Below, piece after piece: positions 1 through 7,190 of a stretch of 10,281 bases of DNA. Position 1 is the first letter of the stretch. Each line of letters opens with the position of its first letter. Both the position numbers and the translations under genes were made by a program. The notes under the pieces are model-generated. The model had not been told where the DNA came from and searched no databases. It saw only the letters and a list, made by a program, of their open reading frames with translations. This DNA is from CADEEN01 sp035716845. GTDB lineage: Bacteria; Pseudomonadota; Gammaproteobacteria; Burkholderiales; Burkholderiaceae_C. The stretch spans positions 1 to 10,281 of the forward strand of contig DASTJE010000004.1 of assembly GCA_035716845.1 (NCBI GenBank), in the 5' to 3' direction.

Positions 1-1037
1 TGGGACTGTCCGGCTGCGCGACGGCGCCGCCACCGGTCGAAGAGAAGAAGATGGTCTGGCCGCCGCCGCCGCTGACCGAACGCATCCGGTTCGTGCGCAA
101 CATCGTCAGCGAGGAAGACCTCAAGCGCGACACCACGTTCAGCCAGAGCCTGGTGGCCTTTCTCACCGGCGAGCGCATTCCGGAGGGGCGCATCGCGGAG
201 CCCATGGGCCTGGCGGTGTCCGACGACGGCGACCGGCTCTACGTCGCCGATCCGTTGCAGCACGTGGTGTTCGTGTTCGACTTCAAGCGCAAGAGCCTGG
301 GCAAGATCCACGAGGTGGCCGCGCCGGCAGGCCTCGCGCTCGACGCGCAGGAGAACCTGTACGTCGCCGACACCCTGCGCAAGTCGATCTTGGTGTTCGG
401 ACCCGACGGCAAGTCGATCCGCGAGATCACCGACGCGGAAATCGACCGCCCGGTGGGGCTGGCCATCGACAAGGTGCGCAAGAAGATCTACCTCGTCGAC
501 ACCGGTTCGCGCGAGTCGAAGCACCAGAACGTCAAGATCTACGATCTCGAGGGCAAGCGCATCGGCGCGATCGGCGGCGCGCCGGGTGGCGGCTTCGGCG
601 AATTCCGCTACCCGACCTACGTGCACGTCGACGGCGAGGGCAACGTCTACGTCAGCGACACCATCAACGGCCGGGTGCAGAAGTTCGACGCCGACGGCAA
701 GTTCCTCACGCTGTTCGGGCAACCCGGCACGGCGTGGGGCGAGTTCGACAAGCCCAAGGGCCTTGCGGTCGACAGCTTCGGCAACGTCTACGTCGTCGAC
801 TCCGGCTGGAGCAATGTGCAGATCTTCAACCCCAAGGGGCAGATCCTGCTGTTCTTCGGCGGCCGCGGGCCCATCCCCGGGATGATGAAGAACCCGATTT
901 CGGTGGCCATCGACCGGAACAACCGCATTTACGTCGGCGACTACCTGAACCACCGCATCGGGGTCTACGAGTTGGTCAACACCACGGCGGCCGACAGCTT
1001 CATCAAGGCGCCTGCCAATCCCGCGGGCAGGAATTAG
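1..1037 (+). CDS. NHL-repeat beta-propeller lipoprotein, 5' truncated by the window edge
   Basis: The reading frame is open from base 3 and ends at TAG 1035-1037. Although an ATG occurs at 51, the frame upstream of it encodes L-S-G-C (bases 6-17), a good lipobox with the acylated Cys at 15-17, so the true start lies before the window and ATG 51 is an internal Met. The mature part is about 340 residues. After a short linker comes a VWPPPP...RIRFVR segment and then about six NHL-type blades, each with a GLAVD/YVAD-like pair (for example YVADPLQHVVFVFD, YVADTLRKSILVFG, YVSDTINGRVQKFD, YVVDSGWSNVQIFN). NHL propellers are usually protein-protein interaction or scaffold domains and no catalytic residues are recognisable. 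The protein is a clear paralogue of the one at 4273-5361. Its place ahead of two heme proteins and a barrel suggests a structural or assembly role in the envelope; that role is inference. Confidence 0.9.
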   Translation, partial: GLSGCATAPPPVEEKKMVWPPPPLTERIRFVRNIVSEEDLKRDTTFSQSLVAFLTGERIPEGRIAEPMGLAVSDDGDRLYVADPLQHVVFVFDFKRKSLGKIHEVAAPAGLALDAQENLYVADTLRKSILVFGPDGKSIREITDAEIDRPVGLAIDKVRKKIYLVDTGSRESKHQNVKIYDLEGKRIGAIGGAPGGGFGEFRYPTYVHVDGEGNVYVSDTINGRVQKFDADGKFLTLFGQPGTAWGEFDKPKGLAVDSFGNVYVVDSGWSNVQIFNPKGQILLFFGGRGPIPGMMKNPISVAIDRNNRIYVGDYLNHRIGVYELVNTTAADSFIKAPANPAGRN

Positions 1038-1078
1038 CCGCGTGGCCTCCGGCGGCAGGAGTCACTGCGTCGGTCGCC

Positions 1079-1084
1079 GAGGAG
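1079..1084 (+). promoter_or_regulatory. Ribosome binding site that selects the start at 1092
   Basis: GAGGAG at 1079-1084 is a strong Shine-Dalgarno match. Two in-frame ATGs follow, at 1086 and 1092. The first leaves only 1 nt of spacing, the second leaves 7 nt, so ATG 1092 is the better start. Confidence 0.7.
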
Positions 1085-1091
1085 CATGCGC

Positions 1092-1742
1092 ATGACGGGG
1101 CTGCGCAAGCGCCGATCCGATCGGAGGGCCCGGCCGTGCCTCACCTCCGTGCTGATCGCGCTCCTCGTCGCCGTCGCGACGCTCGAGATCGGCTGCACCA
1201 GCGCGCGGCCGGTGCTCGAGTTTTTCTTCGACGGCATTCCGCCGGAGGGAGCGCAGACGGCGACCGCGCCGGTCACGCATGCCCCGCGCAGGCCGCCCTA
1301 CAAGAAGCCGCCGCCGATGGTGACGTTCGTCGAGTACCCCGATCTGCCGCCGCCGATCGACTGGCCCGCGCGCTACGGCGAGTTGCCGCGCAACGACTCG
1401 GAGCAGGTCGCCTGGACGCGCGCGCTCGACGACAAGCTGATCACGCCGGCCTTCGGCCTGGAGCCCGACGCCAAACCCGACGACGACGAGCCGCCCGACG
1501 AAGACCTCGAGTACGAGCCGAAGGGCAAGCCCAAGTACAAGGCCTTCTTCTCGCACAAGCCCCACGCGCAGTGGCTGACGTGCTCGAACTGCCACAACGC
1601 CATCTTCGCGAAGAGGAAGGGCCGCGCCGCGATGACGATGGCCAAGATGGAGGACGGCGAGCAGTGCGGCGTGTGTCACGGCAAGGTGGCCGCGCCCGAC
1701 CTCAATGACTGCGCAGCCTGTCACCCGGCGACGAAGAAATGA
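1092..1742 (+). CDS. Triheme c7-like cytochrome with long Pro/acidic N-terminal region, probably membrane-tethered
   Basis: The protein has 216 residues from ATG 1092, chosen because of the GAGGAG 7 nt upstream. A basic N-terminus is followed by a hydrophobic segment (about residues 17-32) ending in LEIGC (Cys35). This resembles a lipobox but has Glu at -3, so lipidation is uncertain and an uncleaved anchor is possible. Residues 36-150 carry no heme motif: they include an EFFFDGIPPEG stretch, proline clusters and an acidic run near 128-140. The C-terminal 65 residues form a compact triheme domain with FSHKPH (His155, His158), CSNCH (164-168), CGVCH (192-196) and CAACH (207-211). The FxHxxH-then-CXXCH layout is that of c7/PpcA-type cytochromes. 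The domain aligns without gaps to the next protein over the first two hemes. The stop overlaps the next start (ATGA, 1739-1742), implying coupled translation. Likely role: envelope electron carrier at or near a membrane. Confidence 0.88.
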   Translation: MTGLRKRRSDRRARPCLTSVLIALLVAVATLEIGCTSARPVLEFFFDGIPPEGAQTATAPVTHAPRRPPYKKPPPMVTFVEYPDLPPPIDWPARYGELPRNDSEQVAWTRALDDKLITPAFGLEPDAKPDDDEPPDEDLEYEPKGKPKYKAFFSHKPHAQWLTCSNCHNAIFAKRKGRAAMTMAKMEDGEQCGVCHGKVAAPDLNDCAACHPATKK

Positions 1743-2092
1743 AGCCCCGAATCGCCCATGCGCGAATCCTGCCGAGGGCTGGCGCCGCCTGTGTCGCGGC
1801 GTTGCTGGCGCTGGCGATCGGCATCGGCCAGGCGGCCGAGTACGGCGACGTGCCGATGCCGCGCAAGGTCAAGGGCATGGACGACATCCCGGCGGCAACG
1901 TTCCCGCACTGGATCCACCGCATGCAGTATCGGTGCGGCGCGTGCCACAACGAGCTGTTCAAGATGAAGGCCGGATCGGACACGGCCACGATGGACGACA
2001 TGCGCGCAGGAAGCTCCTGCGGCAAGTGCCACAACGGCAAGATCGCCTTCGAGTCGAACTTCGACACCTGCAACCGGTGCCATCGGCAATGA
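1739..2092 (+). CDS. Small periplasmic triheme c7-like cytochrome
   Basis: The protein has 117 residues. A basic N-terminus and a hydrophobic stretch (about 14-30) end in GQAAEY, a plausible signal peptidase I site near residues 31-33, leaving a mature protein of about 85 residues, close to the usual size of c7 cytochromes such as PpcA. FPHWIH supplies His57 and His60 as candidate distal ligands, followed by CGACH (66-70), CGKCH (94-98) and CNRCH (111-115). Where PpcA-type proteins have a third distal His shortly before the second heme motif, this one has TMDDM (Met85, Met88), and the upstream paralogue also has Met at both positions. Both ends overlap neighbours by ATGA, so it is translated between the tethered cytochrome and the barrel gene. 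Likely role: soluble electron shuttle between the inner membrane and the outer-membrane conduit. The heme count is read directly; the role is inferred. Confidence 0.92.
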   Translation: MKPRIAHARILPRAGAACVAALLALAIGIGQAAEYGDVPMPRKVKGMDDIPAATFPHWIHRMQYRCGACHNELFKMKAGSDTATMDDMRAGSSCGKCHNGKIAFESNFDTCNRCHRQ

Positions 2093-4227
2093 GAACCTGC
2101 CGAAGCGCGGTCGCCGCCGCCGCCCTGACGACGCTGGGGATGACCCCTGGCGCAGTCCGGGCTGCCGAGCCGGCACCGACGGCGGCCTCGGGCCCTGCGG
2201 CCGGCGCCTCCGCGCCCGCGCAATCCGCGCCGGCCGCCGCTTCGGCCGGCTGGTTCGGCCTGGGGAGCAATGTGTCCTTCGGCTCGTGGTCCGACTGGTT
2301 CCGGCTCGGGAATTGGTCGGGCGCACTCGGCCTCGACGTGGACGACCAGCGCCAGAAAGTCGATTCGCCCGACAGCGCGCCGACCCGCTTCGGCGCGAGG
2401 TTCACCGGCGCGAGCCTGCTGCTGGGCAACGAAGGTTTCTACGTGATCGACCCGCGGCTGCTGGTCGGACGGATGGGCGTGCGCTTGCGTAGCGACCAGG
2501 CGTCGACGGACGCGGCGGGCGCCACCAGCCGGCAGCGCGCGCGGATGACCGACTACAACCTCGACGCGACCGTGCTCTCCGAACTGCCCTACGTGACCAC
2601 CCTGTTCGCCAACCGCGCGCACTCCACCAGCACGCAGGCGCTCGGCGGCGTCACCCAGGTCGAAACGGCCAACCGGGGCATCACGTTCCAGCTGCACGAG
2701 AACAGCATCCTGCGGGACCGGGAGTGGCTGCCGTATTTCACGGCCGGCGCCCGCGTATTGCAGGAGCGTGTGCAGCAGCAGACCCGCGTCTCCGGGCAGA
2801 CCTTCTCGCGCGACGACAAGCGCGACCTGGTGGCGATCACGGCCCACAACGGCGGCGAGACGTCCGATCTGGACCTCTCGTACGAGCACGCCAACTTCAG
2901 CGACTTCGTCTCCCCGGCCGGCAGCTACGGGGACCGGACGGCCGGTCTGCGCTACAGCCTGGACTTCGGGCCGACGCTCAACCGCCGCTGGGATGCCCAT
3001 GTCAAGTACTACGACCGCCACGGGTCGACTTCCCTGACCTCGTTGTCGGCGGACACGCTGCTGGCCATCGAGCACCACGCCAACCTGTCCAGCGGCTACG
3101 CCTACCAGCTGTTGAAGCAGACCACGCGCGACGGCAGCGCGACGGTGCACAGCGGCAGTGCCCAACTCCAGCACACCCTGTGGAGCAACCTGACGACCGG
3201 CGTCATGGTCAGCGGTGTTCGGCAGGACGTGCCGGGCGGCAAGGTCGCGTCCGGGTCTGCGAGCCTGAACTTCGGCTATCAGCACCGGCTGCCCGGCCAG
3301 GGCCAGCTGTCGATGGCCCTGGGCGGCAGTTACGGAGTCACCAGCACCCAGGTGCCGGCCGGCTTCGTCCCGGTGCTGGACTCGTTCTACACGGCGCCGC
3401 CGCAGTTCGGCGCCGGCGCCGGATTCCTGCTGCGCGACGCCAACATCGCCGTCGACAGCATCGTGATCGTCGCCCTCAAGGGCGGCGCGCGCGTGCCGAC
3501 CGCGCCGGGCGTCGACTACACGGTCGAGGTGACCGGCCAGAGCACCAGGATCCTGCCGCTGCCCACCAGTGCGGTGATCATGCCCGGCGATCAGCTCGAC
3601 GTGAGCTACGTCTACCTGGTCGACCCCAGCGTCAAGTACCGCAACTCGTCGCGCTCGTTCAGCCTCGGGGCGGACTGGCAGTGGGGCGGCGTGAACTACA
3701 GCCACGAGGAGAACCAACAGTCGCCGTTCGCCGGGCAGGCCAGCACCCTGCTGCTGGACGTGCGCCGCGACACCTTTCGGCTCGCCCTTCGGCAAGGCTG
3801 GAACGAACTCAACGCGAGCGGCAGTGCCACCGTCATGAACTACAGCGACACGCGCTACGGCTACCGCCAGACGTCGATCGTGGTCCGGGCCGACTACACG
3901 CTGTGGAGCTACCTCGCCCTCAGCGCCTCGGCCGACGACAGCCGCACGACCTATGTCCGGCCGGACCGCACGACCCGTACGCGTTCGCTCTCGCTTTCGG
4001 CCGACTGGAGCGGGTGGGATGGCTGGCTCGCGCGGGGCTACCTTTCGCAACGCTCGTCGAGCGACACGCAGTCCGTGCCCGAGCGCATCAGCGAGGCCGG
4101 GCTGAAGCTGAACCGCCGCTGGACGAAGCTCAACCTGTCGGCCTCCCTCGCTCTGGGCCAGCGCGAACGCGGGCCCTTGCGCACGCAGACGGCGAACCTC
4201 CACGTCGCGGCCATTCGCCGCTTCTAG
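2089..4227 (+). CDS. Large outer-membrane beta-barrel protein, candidate porin of the electron conduit
   Basis: The start is ATG 2089, which overlaps the previous stop (ATGA) and gives a signal peptide with a cleavage site near GAVRA-AEP (after residue 25); the frame is open further upstream but that part is out-of-frame reading of the cytochrome gene. The product has 712 residues. After an Ala/Pro-rich linker (about 26-53) there are many alternating hydrophobic/polar segments with aromatic girdle residues (for example SLGADWQWGGVNYS, LSLSADWSGWDGW), and the protein ends in ARG-ARG-PHE, the terminal aromatic expected of BAM-assembled barrels. The only Cys is in the signal peptide. Length fits the 600-750 residue barrels of porin-cytochrome conduits such as MtrB/PioB, but the MtrB N-terminal CXXC is absent. 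A segment at about 450-515, containing VDYTVEV and LDVSYVYLVD, looks like a folded insert. Assignment to a conduit rests on the flanking cytochromes; a generic porin is the alternative. Confidence 0.85.
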   Translation: MRTCRSAVAAAALTTLGMTPGAVRAAEPAPTAASGPAAGASAPAQSAPAAASAGWFGLGSNVSFGSWSDWFRLGNWSGALGLDVDDQRQKVDSPDSAPTRFGARFTGASLLLGNEGFYVIDPRLLVGRMGVRLRSDQASTDAAGATSRQRARMTDYNLDATVLSELPYVTTLFANRAHSTSTQALGGVTQVETANRGITFQLHENSILRDREWLPYFTAGARVLQERVQQQTRVSGQTFSRDDKRDLVAITAHNGGETSDLDLSYEHANFSDFVSPAGSYGDRTAGLRYSLDFGPTLNRRWDAHVKYYDRHGSTSLTSLSADTLLAIEHHANLSSGYAYQLLKQTTRDGSATVHSGSAQLQHTLWSNLTTGVMVSGVRQDVPGGKVASGSASLNFGYQHRLPGQGQLSMALGGSYGVTSTQVPAGFVPVLDSFYTAPPQFGAGAGFLLRDANIAVDSIVIVALKGGARVPTAPGVDYTVEVTGQSTRILPLPTSAVIMPGDQLDVSYVYLVDPSVKYRNSSRSFSLGADWQWGGVNYSHEENQQSPFAGQASTLLLDVRRDTFRLALRQGWNELNASGSATVMNYSDTRYGYRQTSIVVRADYTLWSYLALSASADDSRTTYVRPDRTTRTRSLSLSADWSGWDGWLARGYLSQRSSSDTQSVPERISEAGLKLNRRWTKLNLSASLALGQRERGPLRTQTANLHVAAIRRF

Positions 4228-4272
4228 CCCGCCCCCGAGCACGACGCGCAAGGACCGAAAGCACCACGCACC

Positions 4273-5361
4273 ATGCGACACCGCCGCCCATCATTGCTCG
4301 CTGCCTTGGGGCCGACGCTGCGCGCGGCCCGGCTGGTCCCGGCATTGGCCGTGCTGCTGGCGGCCTGTGGCAGCGCGCCGCTCGTCGAGTCGCCCGCCGC
4401 CGCCGTGCCTGCCGCGCTGGTGTGGCCCAAGCCGCCGGCGCCGGCGCGCATCCGCTTCGTGCGCAGCGTGGCGGCACCGGCGGACTGGGGCATCGAGCGG
4501 AGCGCCCTGGGCCGCCTCGTCGATTCGCTGACCGGCCAGACGGGGCTGCACTTCGTGCGGCCGACGGGCGTCGCCGAGCGCGCCGGCGTTCTCTACGTGG
4601 CAGACCCCGGGGCGCGCGCGCTGTTCATTCTGGACCGCGAACGTTCGAGTGCGCTGAGGATCGAGCGCGTGGGCCAGGACGGCCTCGTGTCGCCGGTGGC
4701 CCTGGCTCTGGCACCGGACGCGCAGGTCTACCTCGCCGACAGCGTGTTGAAGCAAGTGCTGCTGATCGACCGCGAGGGCCGGCTGGTGAGCCGGATCGCA
4801 GACGCCCGCCTGCAGCGGCCGGCCGGCATCGCGTTCGACGCCGTGCGTTCGAGGCTGTACGTGGCCGACTCGGCCGCGCATCGCGTGTTCGTGTTCGGAT
4901 CCGACGGTCGCCTCCTGCGAACGCTGGGCCGCAACGGCTCGGCCGATGGAGAGTTCAACTTCCCGACCCACCTGGCGTTGGGCCGCGAGGGCGAGCTGCT
5001 CGTCACCGACGCGATGAACTTCCGGGTCCAGGCGTTCGATGCCGACGGCAACTTCCGGTGGAAGCTCGGCAAGGTGGGCGACGGCTCGGGCGACTTCGCG
5101 GCGCCCAAGGGCGTGGCGCAGGACCGCCACGGGCAGGTCTACGTCGTCGACGCGCTGTTCGACGCCGTGCAGGTCCTGCGCAGCGACGGGCGCCTGCTGC
5201 TCGGCTTCGGCCAGCGCGGCTCCGAGCCCGGCCGCTTCTGGCTGCCCGGCGGCCTGTTCATGGACGGCGACAGCAGCCGGTTCTACGTGGCCGACTCGTA
5301 CAACCAGCGCATCCAGGTGTTCGACAGCGTGAGCGCCGCGGGCGGGGGGGCCGAGCCATGA
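4273..5361 (+). CDS. NHL-repeat beta-propeller lipoprotein, second copy
   Basis: The protein has 362 residues. The N-terminus is basic, then hydrophobic, and ends in a standard lipobox L-A-A-C (Cys32). Next comes VWPKPPAPARIRFVR, which matches the segment in the same place of the protein at 1-1037, and then about six NHL blades (YVADPGARALFILD, YLADSVLKQVLLID, YVADSAAHRVFVFG, VTDAMNFRVQAFD, YVVDALFDAVQVL, YVADSYNQRIQVFD). A 45-nt gap separates it from the barrel gene; AAGGA near 4249-4253 is a possible but rather distant ribosome site. Its TGA overlaps the ATG of the 12-heme cytochrome (5358-5361), so the two are probably made in step. The family is known for scaffold or interaction roles, and NHL proteins are found beside multiheme cytochrome genes in metal-reducing bacteria (recalled, not checked). 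No heme motif or catalytic site is seen. Confidence 0.92.
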   Translation: MRHRRPSLLAALGPTLRAARLVPALAVLLAACGSAPLVESPAAAVPAALVWPKPPAPARIRFVRSVAAPADWGIERSALGRLVDSLTGQTGLHFVRPTGVAERAGVLYVADPGARALFILDRERSSALRIERVGQDGLVSPVALALAPDAQVYLADSVLKQVLLIDREGRLVSRIADARLQRPAGIAFDAVRSRLYVADSAAHRVFVFGSDGRLLRTLGRNGSADGEFNFPTHLALGREGELLVTDAMNFRVQAFDADGNFRWKLGKVGDGSGDFAAPKGVAQDRHGQVYVVDALFDAVQVLRSDGRLLLGFGQRGSEPGRFWLPGGLFMDGDSSRFYVADSYNQRIQVFDSVSAAGGGAEP

Positions 5362-7190
5362 TCCGATCCGGCCTCCGCGACCGATCGCCGCAGCGGCGAC
5401 CTACCGTCCTCTCGAGGCAGCTCGCGTTGCGGTGGCTGCGCGCCGTCACGCTGCTGGCCGCGTGCGCGCTCGTCGGCGAGCGGCCGCCGGCCCAGACCGA
5501 CATCGCCCGCACCGTGCACAACCTGACGCCCGGCGGGCCGGGTGCGGTCAAGGAGAGCGTGCCGACCGGCCTGTGCGTGTTCTGCCACACGCCGCACAAC
5601 GCCAACCCTCAGATCTCGCTGTGGAACCGCGACCTGCCGGGCCTGACCTACCAGCTCTATGCCAGCAGCACGCTGCGCGCGACGCTGAACCAGCCCACGG
5701 GCACGTCCCGCCTGTGCCTTTCGTGCCACGACGGCGTGATGGCACTCGGCAACCTGCGAACACCGGCGGCGGCCGACACCCTCAAGCTCGGCCCGCTGAC
5801 CGGGCCCACGCGGCTGGGCACCGACCTGAGCGACGACCACCCCATCTCGTTCACCTACGACAGCGCGCTGGTCACCCAGCACCCCGGCCTGGTCGAACCG
5901 GGCAGCCTGCCCTCCGCGATCCGTCTTGCCGGCGGCAAGCTGGAATGCTCGACCTGCCACAACGCACACGAGCACCGACGGGCCCAGTTCCTGCGCATGG
6001 ACAACGCCAACGGGGCGTTGTGCCTGGCCTGTCACAGCCCGCCGCAGTGGGCCGGCTCCGATCACGCGAATTCATCGGCGGTGTGGAACGGCAGCGGCGT
6101 GCGGCCGTGGCCGCCGGACGGTGCCGCCACGGTGGCCGCCAATGCCTGCCGCAACTGCCACAGGAGCCACTCGGCGGGCCACGGCCCGCGGCTGCTGGCC
6201 TGGCGCGGCGAGGCCGAGAACTGCAGCGTGTGCCACGGCGGCACCGTGTCGACGAAGAACGTCGCGGCCGAGTTCGCCAACGGCGCCAAGTTCTCCCGCC
6301 ACCCGATCGACGCGGCCGAGTGGACGCACGACCCGCAGGAGAACCCGGCCACGATGGCCCGTCACGTGACCTGCAGCGACTGCCACAACCCGCACGCGGC
6401 CAACAGCCGACCGGCCGCACCGCCGCTGGTGCCCGGGGCGCTGCAGGGCGTGCCGGGCGTGTCGATCGGCGGCACGACGGTGGCCCAGGCGTCGTTCGAG
6501 TACGAGGTGTGCCTCAAGTGCCACGGCCTGCGCGAGCCGACCACGCCCGGACTGACCCGCGTGGAGACGACGCGCGTCGTGCGCACGCGGATCGATCCGG
6601 CCAACGCGTCCTACCACCCCATCGCGGCGCCCGGCCGCAACGCCACGATCAAAGGGCTGCGGGCACCGTACACGGCCGCTTCGACGATCGGCTGCATCGA
6701 CTGCCACAACAACAGCGATCTCGTGCCCCGCGGCGCGCACGCCTCGCGCTTCGCGCCCATCCTCGAGCGCGGCTACTCGACCAGCGACCCGCAGCCCGAG
6801 TCGCTGGCGAGCTACGACCTCTGCTACAAGTGCCACGACCGCGGCACGCTCCTGTCGTCGGCCAGCGGCTTCCCGCACGCCAAGCACGTGGTGGAGAAGC
6901 AGGCGCCCTGCGCGGCCTGCCACGACGCACACGGGTCGCAGAAAAGCCCCCACCTGATCAATTTCCTGCTGCGCGACACCTCGGGCAAGGCCGTGGTCAC
7001 GGCCAACAGCCGCGGCCAGCTGCAGTACGTCAGCACGCTCGGCGGCGGCAGCTGTTCGTTGACCTGCCACGGCGAGGAACACACCGGGCTCGCCTACGGT
7101 GCCGCTGCGCGGCTGGTGCGGCCCCTCGCGCTGCCCGGCCGGCGCATGCCGGCGCCGCCGCCCCCATCGCAACCCCCGGGGCGGCAATGA
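5358..7190 (+). CDS. Dodecaheme-type c-type cytochrome (11 CXXCH plus 1 CX3CH)
   Basis: The protein has 610 residues from the ATG that overlaps the upstream stop. A long basic N-terminus precedes a hydrophobic segment (about 22-40) containing LAAC (Cys36), so it may be a lipoprotein; signal peptidase I cleavage is the alternative. Heme motifs: CVFCH 73, CLSCH 120, CSTCH 197, CLACH 222, CRNCH 264, CSVCH 289, CSDCH 339, CLKCH 385, CIDCH 446, CYKCH 489, CAACH 518, and an atypical CSLTCH at 566-571. Five of the six odd-numbered motifs have the CXXCHxxH form, typical of doubled-CXXCH cytochromes. The conserved surroundings FCHTPHN, LWNR, CLSCHDG and DDHPISFTYD are family hallmarks, and the HPI repeats (161, 315, 420) are candidate distal ligands. 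The C-terminal 30 residues are Pro/Arg-rich and lack hemes. Likely role: main long-range electron wire of the conduit or a surface cytochrome. Confidence 0.92.
   Translation: MIRSGLRDRSPQRRPTVLSRQLALRWLRAVTLLAACALVGERPPAQTDIARTVHNLTPGGPGAVKESVPTGLCVFCHTPHNANPQISLWNRDLPGLTYQLYASSTLRATLNQPTGTSRLCLSCHDGVMALGNLRTPAAADTLKLGPLTGPTRLGTDLSDDHPISFTYDSALVTQHPGLVEPGSLPSAIRLAGGKLECSTCHNAHEHRRAQFLRMDNANGALCLACHSPPQWAGSDHANSSAVWNGSGVRPWPPDGAATVAANACRNCHRSHSAGHGPRLLAWRGEAENCSVCHGGTVSTKNVAAEFANGAKFSRHPIDAAEWTHDPQENPATMARHVTCSDCHNPHAANSRPAAPPLVPGALQGVPGVSIGGTTVAQASFEYEVCLKCHGLREPTTPGLTRVETTRVVRTRIDPANASYHPIAAPGRNATIKGLRAPYTAASTIGCIDCHNNSDLVPRGAHASRFAPILERGYSTSDPQPESLASYDLCYKCHDRGTLLSSASGFPHAKHVVEKQAPCAACHDAHGSQKSPHLINFLLRDTSGKAVVTANSRGQLQYVSTLGGGSCSLTCHGEEHTGLAYGAAARLVRPLALPGRRMPAPPPPSQPPGRQ

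Noticed and set aside
1086..1088. ATG at 1086 as start of the first triheme cytochrome
   Set aside because: It would be only 1 nt from the GAGGAG ribosome site; ATG 1092 has normal spacing.
1038..1091. Sigma-54 promoter in the intergenic gaps (also 4228-4272 and 10043-10281)
   Set aside because: I looked for GG-N10-GC with -24/-12 surroundings and found no convincing match in these gaps; the promoter is probably upstream of the window.
1702..4281. Minus-strand open frame of 859 codons opposite the triheme and barrel genes
   Set aside because: It is antisense to well-supported genes, rich in Arg/Ala/Gly/Val with no domain, and of the kind produced by strong third-position GC bias.
2724..7190. 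Apparent 1488-codon frame joining the barrel region to the 12-heme cytochrome
   Set aside because: The part before 5358 is out-of-frame reading of the barrel and propeller genes (Arg/Pro-rich, no motifs). Signal peptide and overlap with the previous stop place the real start at 5358.
7098..7190. Frameshift producing the Pro/Arg-rich tail of the 12-heme cytochrome
   Set aside because: The tail is unusual, but the stop overlaps the kinase start in the same ATGA form as other junctions in the operon, which argues that the end is genuine.
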